Positions 43,434 through 52,132 are shown, counted from the stretch's first letter. The stretch is 64,000 nucleotides of DNA from Variovorax brevis (GCF_030317105.1 NZ_JASZYG010000013.1:99739-163738); one strand, 5' to 3'. Notes: a model not told the origin generated them from the sequence alone. Program-made: numbers and translations.

Positions 43434-44418
43434 ATGAATCCCAAGATCGCGTTTCTGCTGGGTGAGGGCATCGGCCCCGAGATCATGGCCGAGGCGCGCA
43501 AGGTGCTGGCGGCCCTCAGGCCCTTCGATTTTGAGTTCGATGCCTTGGAAGGCCAGGTCGGCGGCGTGGCGTACGAGGTGGCTGGACAGCCATTGCCCAA
43601 TGCAACCCTCGACCTGGTACGTCAGGCCGACGCCGTGCTCTTCGGCACGGTGGGTGATCCTCGTTTTGATCATTTGGAGCGATCGCTTCGACCAGAACGC
43701 GCGATCCTTGGCCTGCGCCGCGAACTCGGCCTCTACGCCTACCTCAAGCATGTCCGGGTGCCGAGCGATCTTGCCGAACTGTCGCCGCTGCGCGCCGAAC
43801 GCGTTGCCGGCCTCGATCTCCTGGTGGTTCGCGAACTGAATGGGGACGTCTATACGGGCCAGCCTCGGGGCCGTCGCCTCGCGCCCGATGGCACATTTCG
43901 CCGGTCAGCGCGAGGGCTTTGACACTATGCGATATGCCGAGGGCGAGGTAAGCCGGGTAGCTCGTGTGGCGTTTGAGGCGGCGCGCAAGCGCAATCATCG
44001 CGTGGCGAGCGTCGACAAGGCCAACGTGTTCGAAACCTCGGGACTTTGGCGGGAGATCGTCAGCGAGGTCGCACGCAAGTATCCCGACGTGGCGCTGACC
44101 CCCCTCTACGCCGACAACACCTTGATGCAGTTGGTGTCTCGGCCGACTGAGTTTGATGTCATCCTGACCGGGAATCTGTTCGGCGACCTGATCGCGGACG
44201 CCGCATCGACGCTGACCGGTTCGATCGCGATGGCGGGTTCCGCCATGGTTGGCGACAACCTGAAGGGAATGTACGAAGCCGGTCACGGCACGGCGCTCGA
44301 CATTGCCGGACAGGGAACGGCGAACCCCGTTGCATGCATTCGCGCAGCAGGGCTCATGCTGCGGCATTCCCTGAATCGCGTCGACTTGGCCGAGCGCATC
44401 GAGGCCACGATCGCTTGA
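43434..44418 (+). pseudogene. Isopropylmalate/tartrate dehydrogenase-like gene with one frameshift
   Basis: The first frame (from ATG 43434) gives PKIAFLLGEGIGPEIMAEAR, AVLFGTVGDPRFDHLERSLR, ERAILGLRRELGLYAYLKHV and VVRELNGDVYTGQPRG. Near 43890 it must shift by one base to reach GQREGFDTMRYAEG, NHRVASVDKANVFETSGLW, DVALTPLYADNTLMQLV and VILTGNLFGDLIADAAS, GMYEAGHGTALDIAGQGTAN. These are the LeuB-type NAD, metal and decarboxylation motifs, all present if the frame is restored. A one-base change is either a recent mutation or a sequence error. It would follow the aconitase-type enzyme in a pathway like leucine or homocitrate chemistry. Confidence 0.8.
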
Positions 44419-44515
44419 GAACCGCGGAGATGGTTCCGGGTCCTGGTAGGCGCGTCGCAGGGACCTCGGCGATGGGCGATGCCATTGCTGCCTCTCTGGC
44501 CACTTGATCTGGCTG

Positions 44516-44983
44516 TCAGGTTCCCTCATGCTGCCGAACCGAAACCCCGAGGTACTTTCGCAGCGCATCCGCAACCTGATCGAGCCTGCGTCCCTTGAGC
44601 CAGATCAGGCCGACTTCCATCGGTGGGATGGGGTGGGCGAGAGGCACCGTCCTGATGCGCCTTCCATCCAGCGACCACGGTCGAAAAACCATGTCGGACA
44701 GGATCGTGACCCCGAGGCCGAGCGCGACCATCTCTCGCACAGCTTCCATCGAAGAAGTGCGCATCAGGGAAGAAGGCCTGACGCCGGCGTTCGACCAATA
44801 GCGCATGGCGGAGAGCTCTCCTTCGTCAACCGTTGGCACGACGTAGGGGAAGGGAGCCACGTCTTGGAAGGAGACGTGAGGACTGTCGGCCAGCGGATGG
44901 CCGTCTGCGACCCACAGTGGCCTGCGCGAGCGCGCCAGAAAGCAAGCGGGAGCAGTTGTGTCTTCACCTTCGGGACTTGTCAT
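44516..44983 (-). pseudogene. C-terminal fragment of a LysR-family regulator
   Basis: About 150 residues resemble the last half of a LysR ligand domain: RRPLWVADGHPLADSPHVSF, FPYVVPTVDEGELSAMRYWS, SMEAVREMVALGLGVTILSD and MEVGLIWLKGRRLDQVADAL. No helix-turn-helix or first lobe is present; similarity ends at about 44980, immediately beside the Bug gene at 44992. The recombination point between the 40-44 kb and 45-50 kb blocks is probably here. Confidence 0.75.
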
Positions 44984-44991
44984 TGTGTGGC

Positions 44992-45960
44992 TCAGTCCGG
45001 CTTGATGTTCCCGTCCTTGATCACCTTCGCCCACACGGCCGTTTCCTGTTCGACGAACTTGCCAAGCGCCGGCGGGTCCATGTAGGCGGCGAAGGCACCC
45101 TGGTCTTCGACCTTCTTCCGGAAGGCCTCGCTTTCGACGATGACCTTGACCTGGGCGGTCAGACGCGCAACAACTTCGGGCGGTGTCTTTGCCGGCGCAA
45201 ACAGGGCGAACCACGATTCCACTTCATACCCCGGCAGGCCTGCTTCGGCCGTGGTGGGCACCGTCGGCATCGAGGGATGCCGCTTCGGGCCGGCATAGGC
45301 GAGCGCCTTGATCTTGCCGGCCTGCACCTGCCCGATGACCGAAGGCGGCGTGGTGATGAACATGTCGACCTGCCCGCTGATCAGGTCGGTCACGACCGGC
45401 CCGGCGCCTTTGTACGGAACGTGCGTGGCCGGCACCTTGGCCTGTCGCGCGAACATCTCGCCGGCAATGTGCTGGATCGAGCCATTGCCCGACGACGCGT
45501 AGAAAAGTCCCTTGCCGTTCTTCTGCCCGTTGGCGATGAACTCCTTCAGGTTCGTGGCCGGCAGCGTGCCGCTCACGGCGATCACGTGGGGTGCCCGCAT
45601 GACCAGCGCAATCGGCGCGAAGTCGCTCGTCTTCCAGCGGATCTGCGGGAACAGCGCCGGGTTGCCGACGTGATAGCCGGAGTACTGCATGAGCAGCGTG
45701 TAGCCGTCAGGTGCGGCGCGCGCCACCGTCTCGGTGCCGATGTTGCCGCTGGCGCCGGGCTTGTTGTCGACGATGACCGGCTGGCCCAGCGCCTTGCCCA
45801 GTTGGTCGCCAATCATGCGGGCCATGATGTCGGTCGATCCGGCCGCCGCGCTCGGCACGACGATGGTGACGGGCTTGGATGGATAGGTATCGGCTTGTGC
45901 CGGAAAGGCGCCGATCGAGCAGGCGATGGCGGCAAGCGAAGCAAGGTAAGCGGATTTCAT
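44992..45960 (-). CDS. Bug-family solute-binding protein
   Basis: A 322-residue Bug protein, start ATG 45960. It has a signal (YLASLAAIACSIGAFPAQAD), then YPSKPVTIVVPSAAAGSTDI, VIVDNKPGASGNIGTETVAR, YASSGNGSIQHIAGEMFARQ and THVPYKGAGPVVTDLISGQV. The in-frame upstream extension is antisense noise. It is the last gene of the minus-strand operon that begins at 49460, and probably takes up that pathway's acid. Confidence 0.9.
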   Translation of the reverse strand: MKSAYLASLAAIACSIGAFPAQADTYPSKPVTIVVPSAAAGSTDIMARMIGDQLGKALGQPVIVDNKPGASGNIGTETVARAAPDGYTLLMQYSGYHVGNPALFPQIRWKTSDFAPIALVMRAPHVIAVSGTLPATNLKEFIANGQKNGKGLFYASSGNGSIQHIAGEMFARQAKVPATHVPYKGAGPVVTDLISGQVDMFITTPPSVIGQVQAGKIKALAYAGPKRHPSMPTVPTTAEAGLPGYEVESWFALFAPAKTPPEVVARLTAQVKVIVESEAFRKKVEDQGAFAAYMDPPALGKFVEQETAVWAKVIKDGNIKPD

Positions 45961-45985
45961 GTGTTGTCTCCAGTGGATGTTGTGA

Positions 45986-46912
45986 TCAGAGGGTCCGGGC
46001 CTGTTGCGCGACAAGTTCCTGCAGGCGCGCGGCCAGCCTGGCCTGCGCACGGTCGCTGGCCCAGGCGACGTGCGGCGTCAGCAGGAGGTTGGGAACGTTG
46101 CCGTCGAGCAGTGGGTGCGCCGGCGTCGGCGGCTCCACCTCCAGCACGTCGATGGCAGCGCCGGCAATCGAGCCGCTGCGAAGCGCGTCGGCCAGCGCGG
46201 CGGGATCGACCAGTGCGCCGCGGCCGGTGTTGATGAGCACGGCGTCAGGCTTCATCCGCGCCAGGGATTCAGCGTTGATCAGGCCCTTGGTCTCCGGCGT
46301 CAGCGGCACGTGAAGCGTGATCGCATCGGACTGCGACAGGATCTCCTCGAGCGGCAGTTCGTCGTCCTTGCACGCCGTGTCAGGTGTTTGCGCAAAGTGC
46401 ACGGTCATGCCGACGCCACGTGCCAGCCTTGCAGCCGCTTCGCCGATGCGGCCGCGGCCGACGATGCCGAAGCGCGAACCGCCAAGGTCGCGGATGCGGG
46501 GGCCGGTCCAGCAGAACTGGCTGGATGCCGCCCACCGGCCATCGCGGGCCGCAGCGGCGTAGGTCACGATCTCCCGGCGCAAGGCGAACAGCGTGGCAAT
46601 CGCGTGCTCGGCCACGGAGTCGCTTCCATAGTCGGGCACGTTCTGTACGCGGATGCCCAGCGATTCGGCGACCGCGACATCGATGTTGTCCGTGCCCGCC
46701 GCAGCGACCGCCACCAGCCGCAGGTCCGGCGCGGCGCGTAGCTGCCCGGCATCGAGCCGGATCTTGTTTGTGACGACCACCGTCGCCCCGGCGATGCGCT
46801 TGCCAACCTGCTCGGGCGAGGTGGTGTCATAGGGCTGGTAGTCGATGCCCAGGCCGGAATCGAAAGCGAGCGTCTGCGGCAGCGTTGCCGCGTCGAGGAA
46901 GACGACTTTCAT
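45986..46912 (-). CDS. D-2-hydroxyacid dehydrogenase
   Basis: A 308-residue NAD-dependent enzyme starting at ATG 46912, which overlaps the VOC gene stop by four bases. The Rossmann motif is GIVGRGRIGEAAARLARGVG. Active-site segments are INTGRGALVDPAALADALRS (arginine), VEPPTPAHPLLD (glutamate) and LLTPHVAWASDRA (histidine). It is a distant paralogue of the enzyme at 28031. It probably reduces or oxidises a 2-keto/2-hydroxy acid intermediate. Confidence 0.9.
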   Translation of the reverse strand: MKVVFLDAATLPQTLAFDSGLGIDYQPYDTTSPEQVGKRIAGATVVVTNKIRLDAGQLRAAPDLRLVAVAAAGTDNIDVAVAESLGIRVQNVPDYGSDSVAEHAIATLFALRREIVTYAAAARDGRWAASSQFCWTGPRIRDLGGSRFGIVGRGRIGEAAARLARGVGMTVHFAQTPDTACKDDELPLEEILSQSDAITLHVPLTPETKGLINAESLARMKPDAVLINTGRGALVDPAALADALRSGSIAGAAIDVLEVEPPTPAHPLLDGNVPNLLLTPHVAWASDRAQARLAARLQELVAQQARTL

Positions 46913-47289
46913 GACGTCACCTCGGAAATCTCGATCAGGTTCAGGTCCGGATCGCGCAGGTACACCGAGCGAATGCGCGACACCGCGCCGGTGCGCATCA
47001 CCGGCCCTTCGATGATCGACAGGCCCTTGCGTTGCATCGTCGCCATCACATCGTCCAGCGGCACGCTGGCGATGAAGCAAAGGTCCAGCGCACCCGACAC
47101 GGGCAGGTGCGCCTTGGGCTCGAACTCCTTGCCTTTGACATGCAGGTTGATCTTCTGGTTGCCGAAACGCAATGCCTTGCGTCCCTCGCCGAAGGATTCG
47201 AGCGTCATGCCAAGTCCTTCGACGTAGAACGCGACGCAGGCCTGCTCGTTTGTGGTGGTGAGCACCAGGTGGTCAAGATGGTCGATCAC
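46909..47289 (-). CDS. VOC (glyoxalase/bleomycin-resistance) family protein
   Basis: A 126-residue protein with two beta-alpha-beta-beta-beta units: MIDHLDHLVLTTTNEQACVA, FYVEGLGMTLESFGEGRKAL and VPLDDVMATMQRKGLSIIEG, SVYLRDPDLNLIEISE. Metal ligands would be the histidine of IDHLDHL, the histidine of KINLHVKG and the glutamate of LIEIS. It is coupled at both ends (four-base overlaps with HMG-CoA-lyase-type gene and the dehydrogenase), so it belongs to the pathway, perhaps as an epimerase or lyase. Confidence 0.85.
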   Translation of the reverse strand: MIDHLDHLVLTTTNEQACVAFYVEGLGMTLESFGEGRKALRFGNQKINLHVKGKEFEPKAHLPVSGALDLCFIASVPLDDVMATMQRKGLSIIEGPVMRTGAVSRIRSVYLRDPDLNLIEISEVTS

Positions 47290-48284
47290 GACAGCGTCTC
47301 CCTTGCGTCGCGCTTCGCAATCGTTTTCGCAGCCGCGCGGGCGACGATCCCGGCGAAGTCGGCCGGTGGTTGGTGTTTGGTCAGCCGGTGGCCGGCCCTT
47401 GGCAACTGGCTTGGAAGCTCGTGCTGCACGAGGTGGCCCACCTGCGCCGAGGCGCCGATAAGACCGTCGAGGTCCATGCCGGTGTCATAGCCCATGCATT
47501 GCAGCATGTGCACCACGTCCTCGGTCGCGACATTGCCCGTGGCGCCCGGCGCGTAAGGGCATCCTCCGATGCCGCCCAGCGACATGTCGAAGCGCCGGAT
47601 GCCGGCTTCAACGGCAGCCAGGGTGTTGACCAGTCCCATCGCACGCGTGTTGTGGAAGTGCGCCGTGAATTCCAGTTCAGGTTGGCGCGTCATCGCCGCC
47701 TTGCACAGCGCCTGAACCTGCGTGGGGTAGGCCATGCCGGTGGTGTCGCACAGCGTGATGCCCTTGACGCCGAGCGCGGCGAAGCGGTCGATCCAGCCGA
47801 GCACCGTTTCCTGCGGAACTTCGCCTTCCATCGGGCAGCCGAACACACAGGACAGCGACACGTTGACAGGCACCTTCGCGCTGCGCGCCAATGCAATCAC
47901 TTCGGCCAGTTGCGCAAACGACTGCTCGCGCGTCATCCGCAGGTTGCTCAGGTTGTGCGTCTCGCTGGTTGACATCACGATGTTGAACTCGTCGATGTTG
48001 ACGTCCAGCGCCCGCTCGGCGCCGCGCAGGTTCGGTACCAGCGCGGTGTAGACCACTCCGGGCCTGCGGGTGATGCGCGCCATGACTTCCTCGCCGTCAC
48101 GCAGTGCCGGGATGGCCTTGGGCGAGGTGAAGGAGGTCATTTCGATCTTCGCGTAGCCGAGCGTGCTGAGCCGGTCGATCAGCGCGATCTTGTCGTCCGT
48201 CGGAATGAAGTGGCTCTCCATCTGGAAGCCGTCGCGCGTGGCGACTTCATTGATGAAGAGCCGCTGGTTGTTGCCGTGGTTCAT
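47286..48284 (-). CDS. Hydroxymethylglutaryl-CoA lyase family protein
   Basis: A 332-residue HMG-CoA lyase-type TIM barrel. Conserved segments are INEVATRDGFQMESHF (the RDGFQ metal site), IEMTSFTSPKAIPALRDGEE, VSLSCVFGCPMEGEV, ITLCDTTGMAYPTQV, TAHFHNTRAMGLVN (metal histidines) and the catalytic cysteine loop SLGGIGGCPYAPGATGN with VATEDVVHML. It should split a 3-hydroxy-3-methyl acyl-CoA to an acyl-CoA and a keto acid. Beside a CoA-transferase it forms a two-step activation and cleavage route, similar in logic to citramalate or itaconate degradation. Confidence 0.9.
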   Translation of the reverse strand: MNHGNNQRLFINEVATRDGFQMESHFIPTDDKIALIDRLSTLGYAKIEMTSFTSPKAIPALRDGEEVMARITRRPGVVYTALVPNLRGAERALDVNIDEFNIVMSTSETHNLSNLRMTREQSFAQLAEVIALARSAKVPVNVSLSCVFGCPMEGEVPQETVLGWIDRFAALGVKGITLCDTTGMAYPTQVQALCKAAMTRQPELEFTAHFHNTRAMGLVNTLAAVEAGIRRFDMSLGGIGGCPYAPGATGNVATEDVVHMLQCMGYDTGMDLDGLIGASAQVGHLVQHELPSQLPRAGHRLTKHQPPADFAGIVARAAAKTIAKRDARETLS

Positions 48285-48302
48285 GGTGTTTGCTCCTTGG
48301 GT

Positions 48303-49460
48303 TCAGGCCGAGCACGCGGGCCAGCCGCCGCGCTGCAGGTCTTGGGTGTGCTGCCCCAGGCGGGGCGCCGCGTGGGCGATGGCGCCCGGCGTCGCGCTCA
48401 GCTTGGGCACGACGCCCGGCACCTTGAGCGTTCGTCCGTCGGAGGTGGGCGACTCGACGATCATTCCGCGCGCCAGGTACTGCGGGTCGGTGGCGATGTC
48501 GGCAACTGAATAGATGCGGCCGACCGGAACGCCGGCGCCGTCGAGCACGGCCAGCACCTCGTCGCGGCTGCGCTCTCGCGTCCACGCTTCGATCGCGGCA
48601 TCGATTTCTTCGACGCGGAGCACGCGGCCGTCGTTGTGCGTCAGCTCCGCGTCGGTCTCCAGGTCTTCGCGGTCGATGGCACGCATCAGCCGGCGAAAGA
48701 TGCTGTCGCCGTTGCCGGCCACCAGCACGTATTGCCCATCGTTGCAGCGATACGCGTTGGTCGGTGCGATGCCCGGCAAGGCACTGCCGGCGCGTTCACG
48801 CACGGCACCGAAGGCATCGTGCTCGGGCAGCAGGCTTTCCATGACGTTGAAGACCGATTCGTAGAGCGCCACGTCGATGAACTGGCCCTCGCCGCCGTGG
48901 GCGGTGCGGTGGTGCAGGGCCGTGAGCACACCGATCACGCCATGCAGTGCCGCGAGGGTGTCGCCGATGGAAACGCCGACACGCACCGGCACGCGGCCAG
49001 GCTCTCCGGTCAGGTGACGCAGCCCGCCCATCGCCTCGCCGAGCACGCCGAATCCGGGCTTGTCGCGGTAGGGGCCGGTCTGGCCGTAGCCGGAGATGCG
49101 CAGCATGATGAGCCGCGGGTTGAGCGCGTGAAGCTGCTCCCAGCCCAGCCCCCAGCCTTCCATCGTGCCGGGCTTGAAATTCTCGATGAGGACGTCGGCC
49201 TCGAGTGCGAGTGCGCGCACGGCTTCCTGGCCTTCGGGCGAGCGCAGGTCCAGGCACACCGAGCGCTTGTTGCGCGACTGCACTTCCCACCACACGGAAG
49301 TGCCCTCTCGCAGCAGGCGCCACTTGCGCAGCGGGTCGCCGACGCCGTGCGGTTCGACCTTGATGACGTCGGCGCCGAACTCGGCCAGCGTTTTGCCGGC
49401 GAACGGTCCGGCGATGAGTTGGCCCAGTTCGAGGACCTTGAGGCCTTCCAGTGCTTTCAT
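48303..49460 (-). CDS. CaiB/BaiF (family III) CoA-transferase
   Basis: A 385-residue family III CoA-transferase from ATG 49460: LKVLELGQLIAGPFAGKTLA, EFGADVIKVEP, NKRSVCLDLRSPEGQEAVRA, VLIENFKPGTMEGWGLGWEQ and the aspartate region VRVGVSIGDTLAALHGVIGV. It is the first gene of the minus-strand operon, divergent from the LysR gene at 49579. It activates the imported acid with CoA for the lyase. Confidence 0.92.
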   Translation of the reverse strand: MKALEGLKVLELGQLIAGPFAGKTLAEFGADVIKVEPHGVGDPLRKWRLLREGTSVWWEVQSRNKRSVCLDLRSPEGQEAVRALALEADVLIENFKPGTMEGWGLGWEQLHALNPRLIMLRISGYGQTGPYRDKPGFGVLGEAMGGLRHLTGEPGRVPVRVGVSIGDTLAALHGVIGVLTALHHRTAHGGEGQFIDVALYESVFNVMESLLPEHDAFGAVRERAGSALPGIAPTNAYRCNDGQYVLVAGNGDSIFRRLMRAIDREDLETDAELTHNDGRVLRVEEIDAAIEAWTRERSRDEVLAVLDGAGVPVGRIYSVADIATDPQYLARGMIVESPTSDGRTLKVPGVVPKLSATPGAIAHAAPRLGQHTQDLQRGGWPACSA

Positions 49461-49487
49461 GTCTCTTTGCTTTCGTGTGCTGCGGAG

Positions 49488-49559
49488 ACCTGAATTTAGG
49501 TTTGAAGGGCGCCGAGGAGGAATTGCCATGAGGGCATGTATCCTTCGCGTTTTGCGAAG
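49488..49559. promoter_or_regulatory. LysR-type divergent control region
   Basis: Between the divergent CoA-transferase and lysR genes are ACCTGAATTTAGGT (49488-49501, a near-palindrome with T-N11-A form) and a perfect inverted repeat CTTCGC-N5-GCGAAG (49543-49559). LysR regulators typically bind one strong and one weaker dyad in such regions. The dyads are visible; binding is inferred. Confidence 0.5.
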
Positions 49560-49578
49560 CTCGCGAGGAGAGAACGCG

Positions 49579-50520
49579 ATGGCGAAGAACCTGATGAACC
49601 CCGCGCGGGTCGACTTCGTGACGCTGCGGCTGTTCTGCGCCGTGGTTCAAACCGGCAGCATCACCAAGGGCGCGGCCCAGTGCCACCTGGCGCTCTCGGC
49701 CGCGAGCCGGCGCCTCAGCGACTTCGAGGCGGCCACGGGCGCGCAGTTGCTGGAGCGAAGCGTTCAGGGCGTGAGCGTGACGCCCGCGGGTCATGCGGCC
49801 GCACAGCATGCCATGCGCCTCTTCCAGGGCTTCGAGCTGTTCAGCAGCGAACTGGCGGACTATTCCGAAGGCTATCGCGGGCATGTGCGGCTCTGGGCGA
49901 ACATGTCTGCGCTGACCGAGTTCCTGCCGCAGGCGCTGGCGGACTTCATGGCGCAGCAGCCGGGCATACGCGTCGACATCGAGGAACAGCTGAGCGGCGA
50001 CATCGTTCGCGCGCTGCTCGATGGCGTGGCCGACATTGGCGTGTTCGCCGAAGGGACGCCGGCTGACGGCATCACGCTGGCGCCGTTTCGCAACGACGAG
50101 TTGGTGCTGTTGTGCCCCCGGACGCATCCACTGGCCAAGGCGAGGAAGCTGGCATTCGCCGATTGCCTGGACCACGACTTCGTCGGGCTGAACCGGGGAA
50201 GTTCACTGCTGGAGCTGACCTCCCGCGCCGCCGCGGACGCCGGGCGGTCGCTGCGAATGCGCGTGCAGGTGCGCAGCTTCGATGCGATGTGCCAGATGGT
50301 TGCGGCTGGCCTCGGGGTGGGTGTGCTTCCGCTGGCGGCGTGCAAGGAGACGGCGGGCTCGCGCGGGCTCAAGGCCGTGCGACTGACCGATGCATGGGCG
50401 CAGCGCCAACTGATGCTGGGCTACAGCGCTTCAAGGCAGTTGTCGGCGGCAGCCCGGATGATGGCGGATCACCTGCTGATGCCAGCCAAGAGCATCGGCC
50501 GGCCTGGCTTGCAACCCTGA
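49579..50520 (+). CDS. LysR-family transcriptional regulator
   Basis: A 313-residue LysR: helix-turn-helix (FVTLRLFCAVVQTGSITKGA, AQCHLALSAASRRLSDFEAA, TGAQLLERSVQGVSVTPAGH) and ligand domain (HVRLWANMSALTEFLPQALA, ILRAL-like IVRALLDGVADIGVFAEGTP). ATG 49579 follows GAGGAGAGAA, a strong ribosome site. It faces the CoA-transferase operon and is its likely regulator. It is a paralogue of the LysR at 39470. Confidence 0.92.
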   Translation: MAKNLMNPARVDFVTLRLFCAVVQTGSITKGAAQCHLALSAASRRLSDFEAATGAQLLERSVQGVSVTPAGHAAAQHAMRLFQGFELFSSELADYSEGYRGHVRLWANMSALTEFLPQALADFMAQQPGIRVDIEEQLSGDIVRALLDGVADIGVFAEGTPADGITLAPFRNDELVLLCPRTHPLAKARKLAFADCLDHDFVGLNRGSSLLELTSRAAADAGRSLRMRVQVRSFDAMCQMVAAGLGVGVLPLAACKETAGSRGLKAVRLTDAWAQRQLMLGYSASRQLSAAARMMADHLLMPAKSIGRPGLQP

Positions 50521-50626
50521 AACCTGCTACTCAACGCAGATGCGCAACATCAAACCGCCCGCGATCGCTACAAAAGACTGTGGCGTTGCACGCTCTTGCT
50601 TCGCCCATATGGCGCTACAAGCGCTG

Positions 50627-50860
50627 CTACCTTGCCAGTGACTGCAGCAGCACGATGTCGAGAAATGCATCGACAAGTTGGTGCCAGGCAACTTTCAGGC
50701 GAATCGCGAAGACGTTCGCTGTCGTCTTGACACCGCTGAGGGGAAGAAAGCGGAGATCGCTGCGATTGTTGTCCGTCACCGACTTGCCGTCCCGCGCAAA
50801 CCCCAGTCCGGCAGCCACGAGGCGCAACGCCGTGTGGATCTCTGCCTTGCCAATTGGGCG
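50627..50860 (-). pseudogene. Possible LysR C-terminal scrap
   Basis: The minus strand reads HTALRLVAAGLGFARDGKSV, RFLPLSGVKTTANVFAIRLK, LVDAFLDIV. The xGLVAAGLG...F.PL.GV.T.A.VFAIRxK...VDAFLDI pattern matches the ends of LysR ligand domains, but it has no upstream partner and is short. Nothing else was recognised in 50521-50950. Confidence 0.35.
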
Positions 50861-50951
50861 GCGACCACGAAGCGACCAGATGGTGAACCGAAGGGTACCG
50901 CGGCGGCTCGGGAGCTAATAGGATACCCCTTACACCTGTACAGTAGTGCCC

Positions 50952-51175
50952 ATGAAGGAAGTTGCGTTTTTCCGGTTCTGGATCGTCGACTCGTTGACCG
51001 GCAAAAAGCGCCGGACGAGGTGGAAGATGGACGAGGCGTACGCGCTGGCGAGCTACCCCGGCGCCGCAAAGACGAAGGCTCGCGCGAGGTGCGGTTGCTG
51101 ACGGAGACGGACGCCGAGCTCGCGGAGCGGAGCCAGTCGCTGCATATCACCGTGGCCGGCAAGTCGCCCGTGTGA
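50952..51175 (+). pseudogene. Small hypothetical gene with an apparent frameshift
   Basis: ATG 50952 starts MKEVAFFRFWIVDSLTGKKR, RTRWKMDEAYALASYPGA. After about 36 residues the frame would stop early. One frame over, the sequence continues convincingly as SREVRLLTETDAELAERSQS-LHI to 51175. The joined product resembles small betaproteobacterial proteins of about 70 residues (FYRFWIVDxLTGKRR ... MxEADALxxYPGA ... REVRxLPET). Function unknown. Confidence 0.45.
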
Positions 51176-51215
51176 GCGCTGGGCGGCACTTCGCCCTCAG
51201 CGACAATGCCGCGCG

Positions 51216-51512
51216 ATGACCTTGCGAAAATCCCTCGAACTCGCCACGCTGGCTGCGATGCTTCTTGCCTGCAACGCCAAGGCCGCACCCGGTCGGCCGC
51301 CACTGTTTGAACTGCAGCATCGCGCCTGCATTACCGGCAGCTATTGCGCCAAACTCGCAAAGCAAGGCCAGGCGGTCGCGGCTTTCCAGCAGGTCCTTGA
51401 CGAGGGCAAGGCCCTTGTGAAGGAATGTACCGCCCTGGGCTACCCCGACGCCGAGTGCGGCCCGTTATGGGACCACTACCTTCGATGCTCCAACCCGATG
51501 CTGAACGATTGA
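51216..51512 (+). CDS. Small secreted protein with four or more cysteines
   Basis: A 98-residue protein with a signal segment (LELATLAAMLLACNAKAAPG) and cysteines in HRACITGSYCAKLA, LVKECTALG and DAECGPLWDHYLRC. The spacing suggests two disulfides in a small periplasmic helical domain. Alternatively the LLACNAK segment could be a lipobox, though the signal would be short. Family not recognised. Confidence 0.6.
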   Translation: MTLRKSLELATLAAMLLACNAKAAPGRPPLFELQHRACITGSYCAKLAKQGQAVAAFQQVLDEGKALVKECTALGYPDAECGPLWDHYLRCSNPMLND

Positions 51513-51651
51513 GCCGCGGCCGATAGAACTCAATCGTTTGATCGTCCCTGCGGGCGTGAGGACGGCGCTGCGGCCTTCATAGGCTGTGGGAAATCGGATG
51601 TCAGCGCCCGCTGCTCAGCGGCGATCGTTGGCGCCTGATCAGGAGTTCGCC

Positions 51652-51909
51652 ATGGCCACCAAAGCCCCGCCAGTCCGGCCGTTCGCTGAAGCCCAGGAAC
51701 GCCTCATCCAATCGATCCGCAGCATGACACCGAAGGGCATGAAGAAAGCGCCGGCCGACGGCCCGCGGCGGCCAGCAAGGCGAAGCCGACAGCGCGCTAG
51801 TTTTCGCTCTTCGACTCGGCCTGCGACGTGTCACCGGTGGGCAGGACGCCGCGGCTGTCGATCAGCTCGGGGGAAAGTGGCGGCTTGCCGATCTTCCAGC
51901 GCGCGCTAA
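51652..51909 (+). CDS. Small basic hypothetical protein, possibly frameshifted at its end
   Basis: ATG 51652 follows a good ribosome site (AGGAG, six bases). The start MATKAPPVRPFAEAQERLIQ, SIRSMTPKGMKKAPADG is plausible. The rest runs antisense into the neighbouring gene. One frame over, the sequence would end AASKAKPTAR-stop at 51800, a more natural basic tail, so a base change near 51765 is suspected. Function unknown. Confidence 0.4.
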   Translation: MATKAPPVRPFAEAQERLIQSIRSMTPKGMKKAPADGPRRPARRSRQRASFRSSTRPATCHRWAGRRGCRSARGKVAACRSSSAR

Positions 51910-52132
51910 ACATTTCGTCGGCATTGATCTCGGCGGCTGACACGTCCGCAGGACGATGGTTGCGGCGCTCCGTCGCAGGATCGCCGCAAGGCCGCTCGGT
52001 CATCATCGTGCTGCCATCGGGCAGCTTGCACTTGTTGACCGTCTGCGCCTGAGCAGCTTGCGTGGCAACGGCCGCAAAGGCCAGCCAGGCAAGAAGGCTC
52101 TGCAGGCGCCTGACGAACATCGTTGTCTTCAT
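51797..52132 (-). CDS. Small secreted DUF4124-like protein
   Basis: From ATG 52132 the protein has 111 residues with a signal (SLLAWLAFAAVATQAAQAQT) followed by VNKCKLPDGSTMMTERPCGD. This is the KC...DGxxxxxxxPC strand pair of DUF4124-type periplasmic proteins. The C-terminal part is polar. Conserved cysteines suggest a disulfide. Role unknown. Confidence 0.65.
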   Translation of the reverse strand: MKTTMFVRRLQSLLAWLAFAAVATQAAQAQTVNKCKLPDGSTMMTERPCGDPATERRNHRPADVSAAEINADEMFSARWKIGKPPLSPELIDSRGVLPTGDTSQAESKSEN

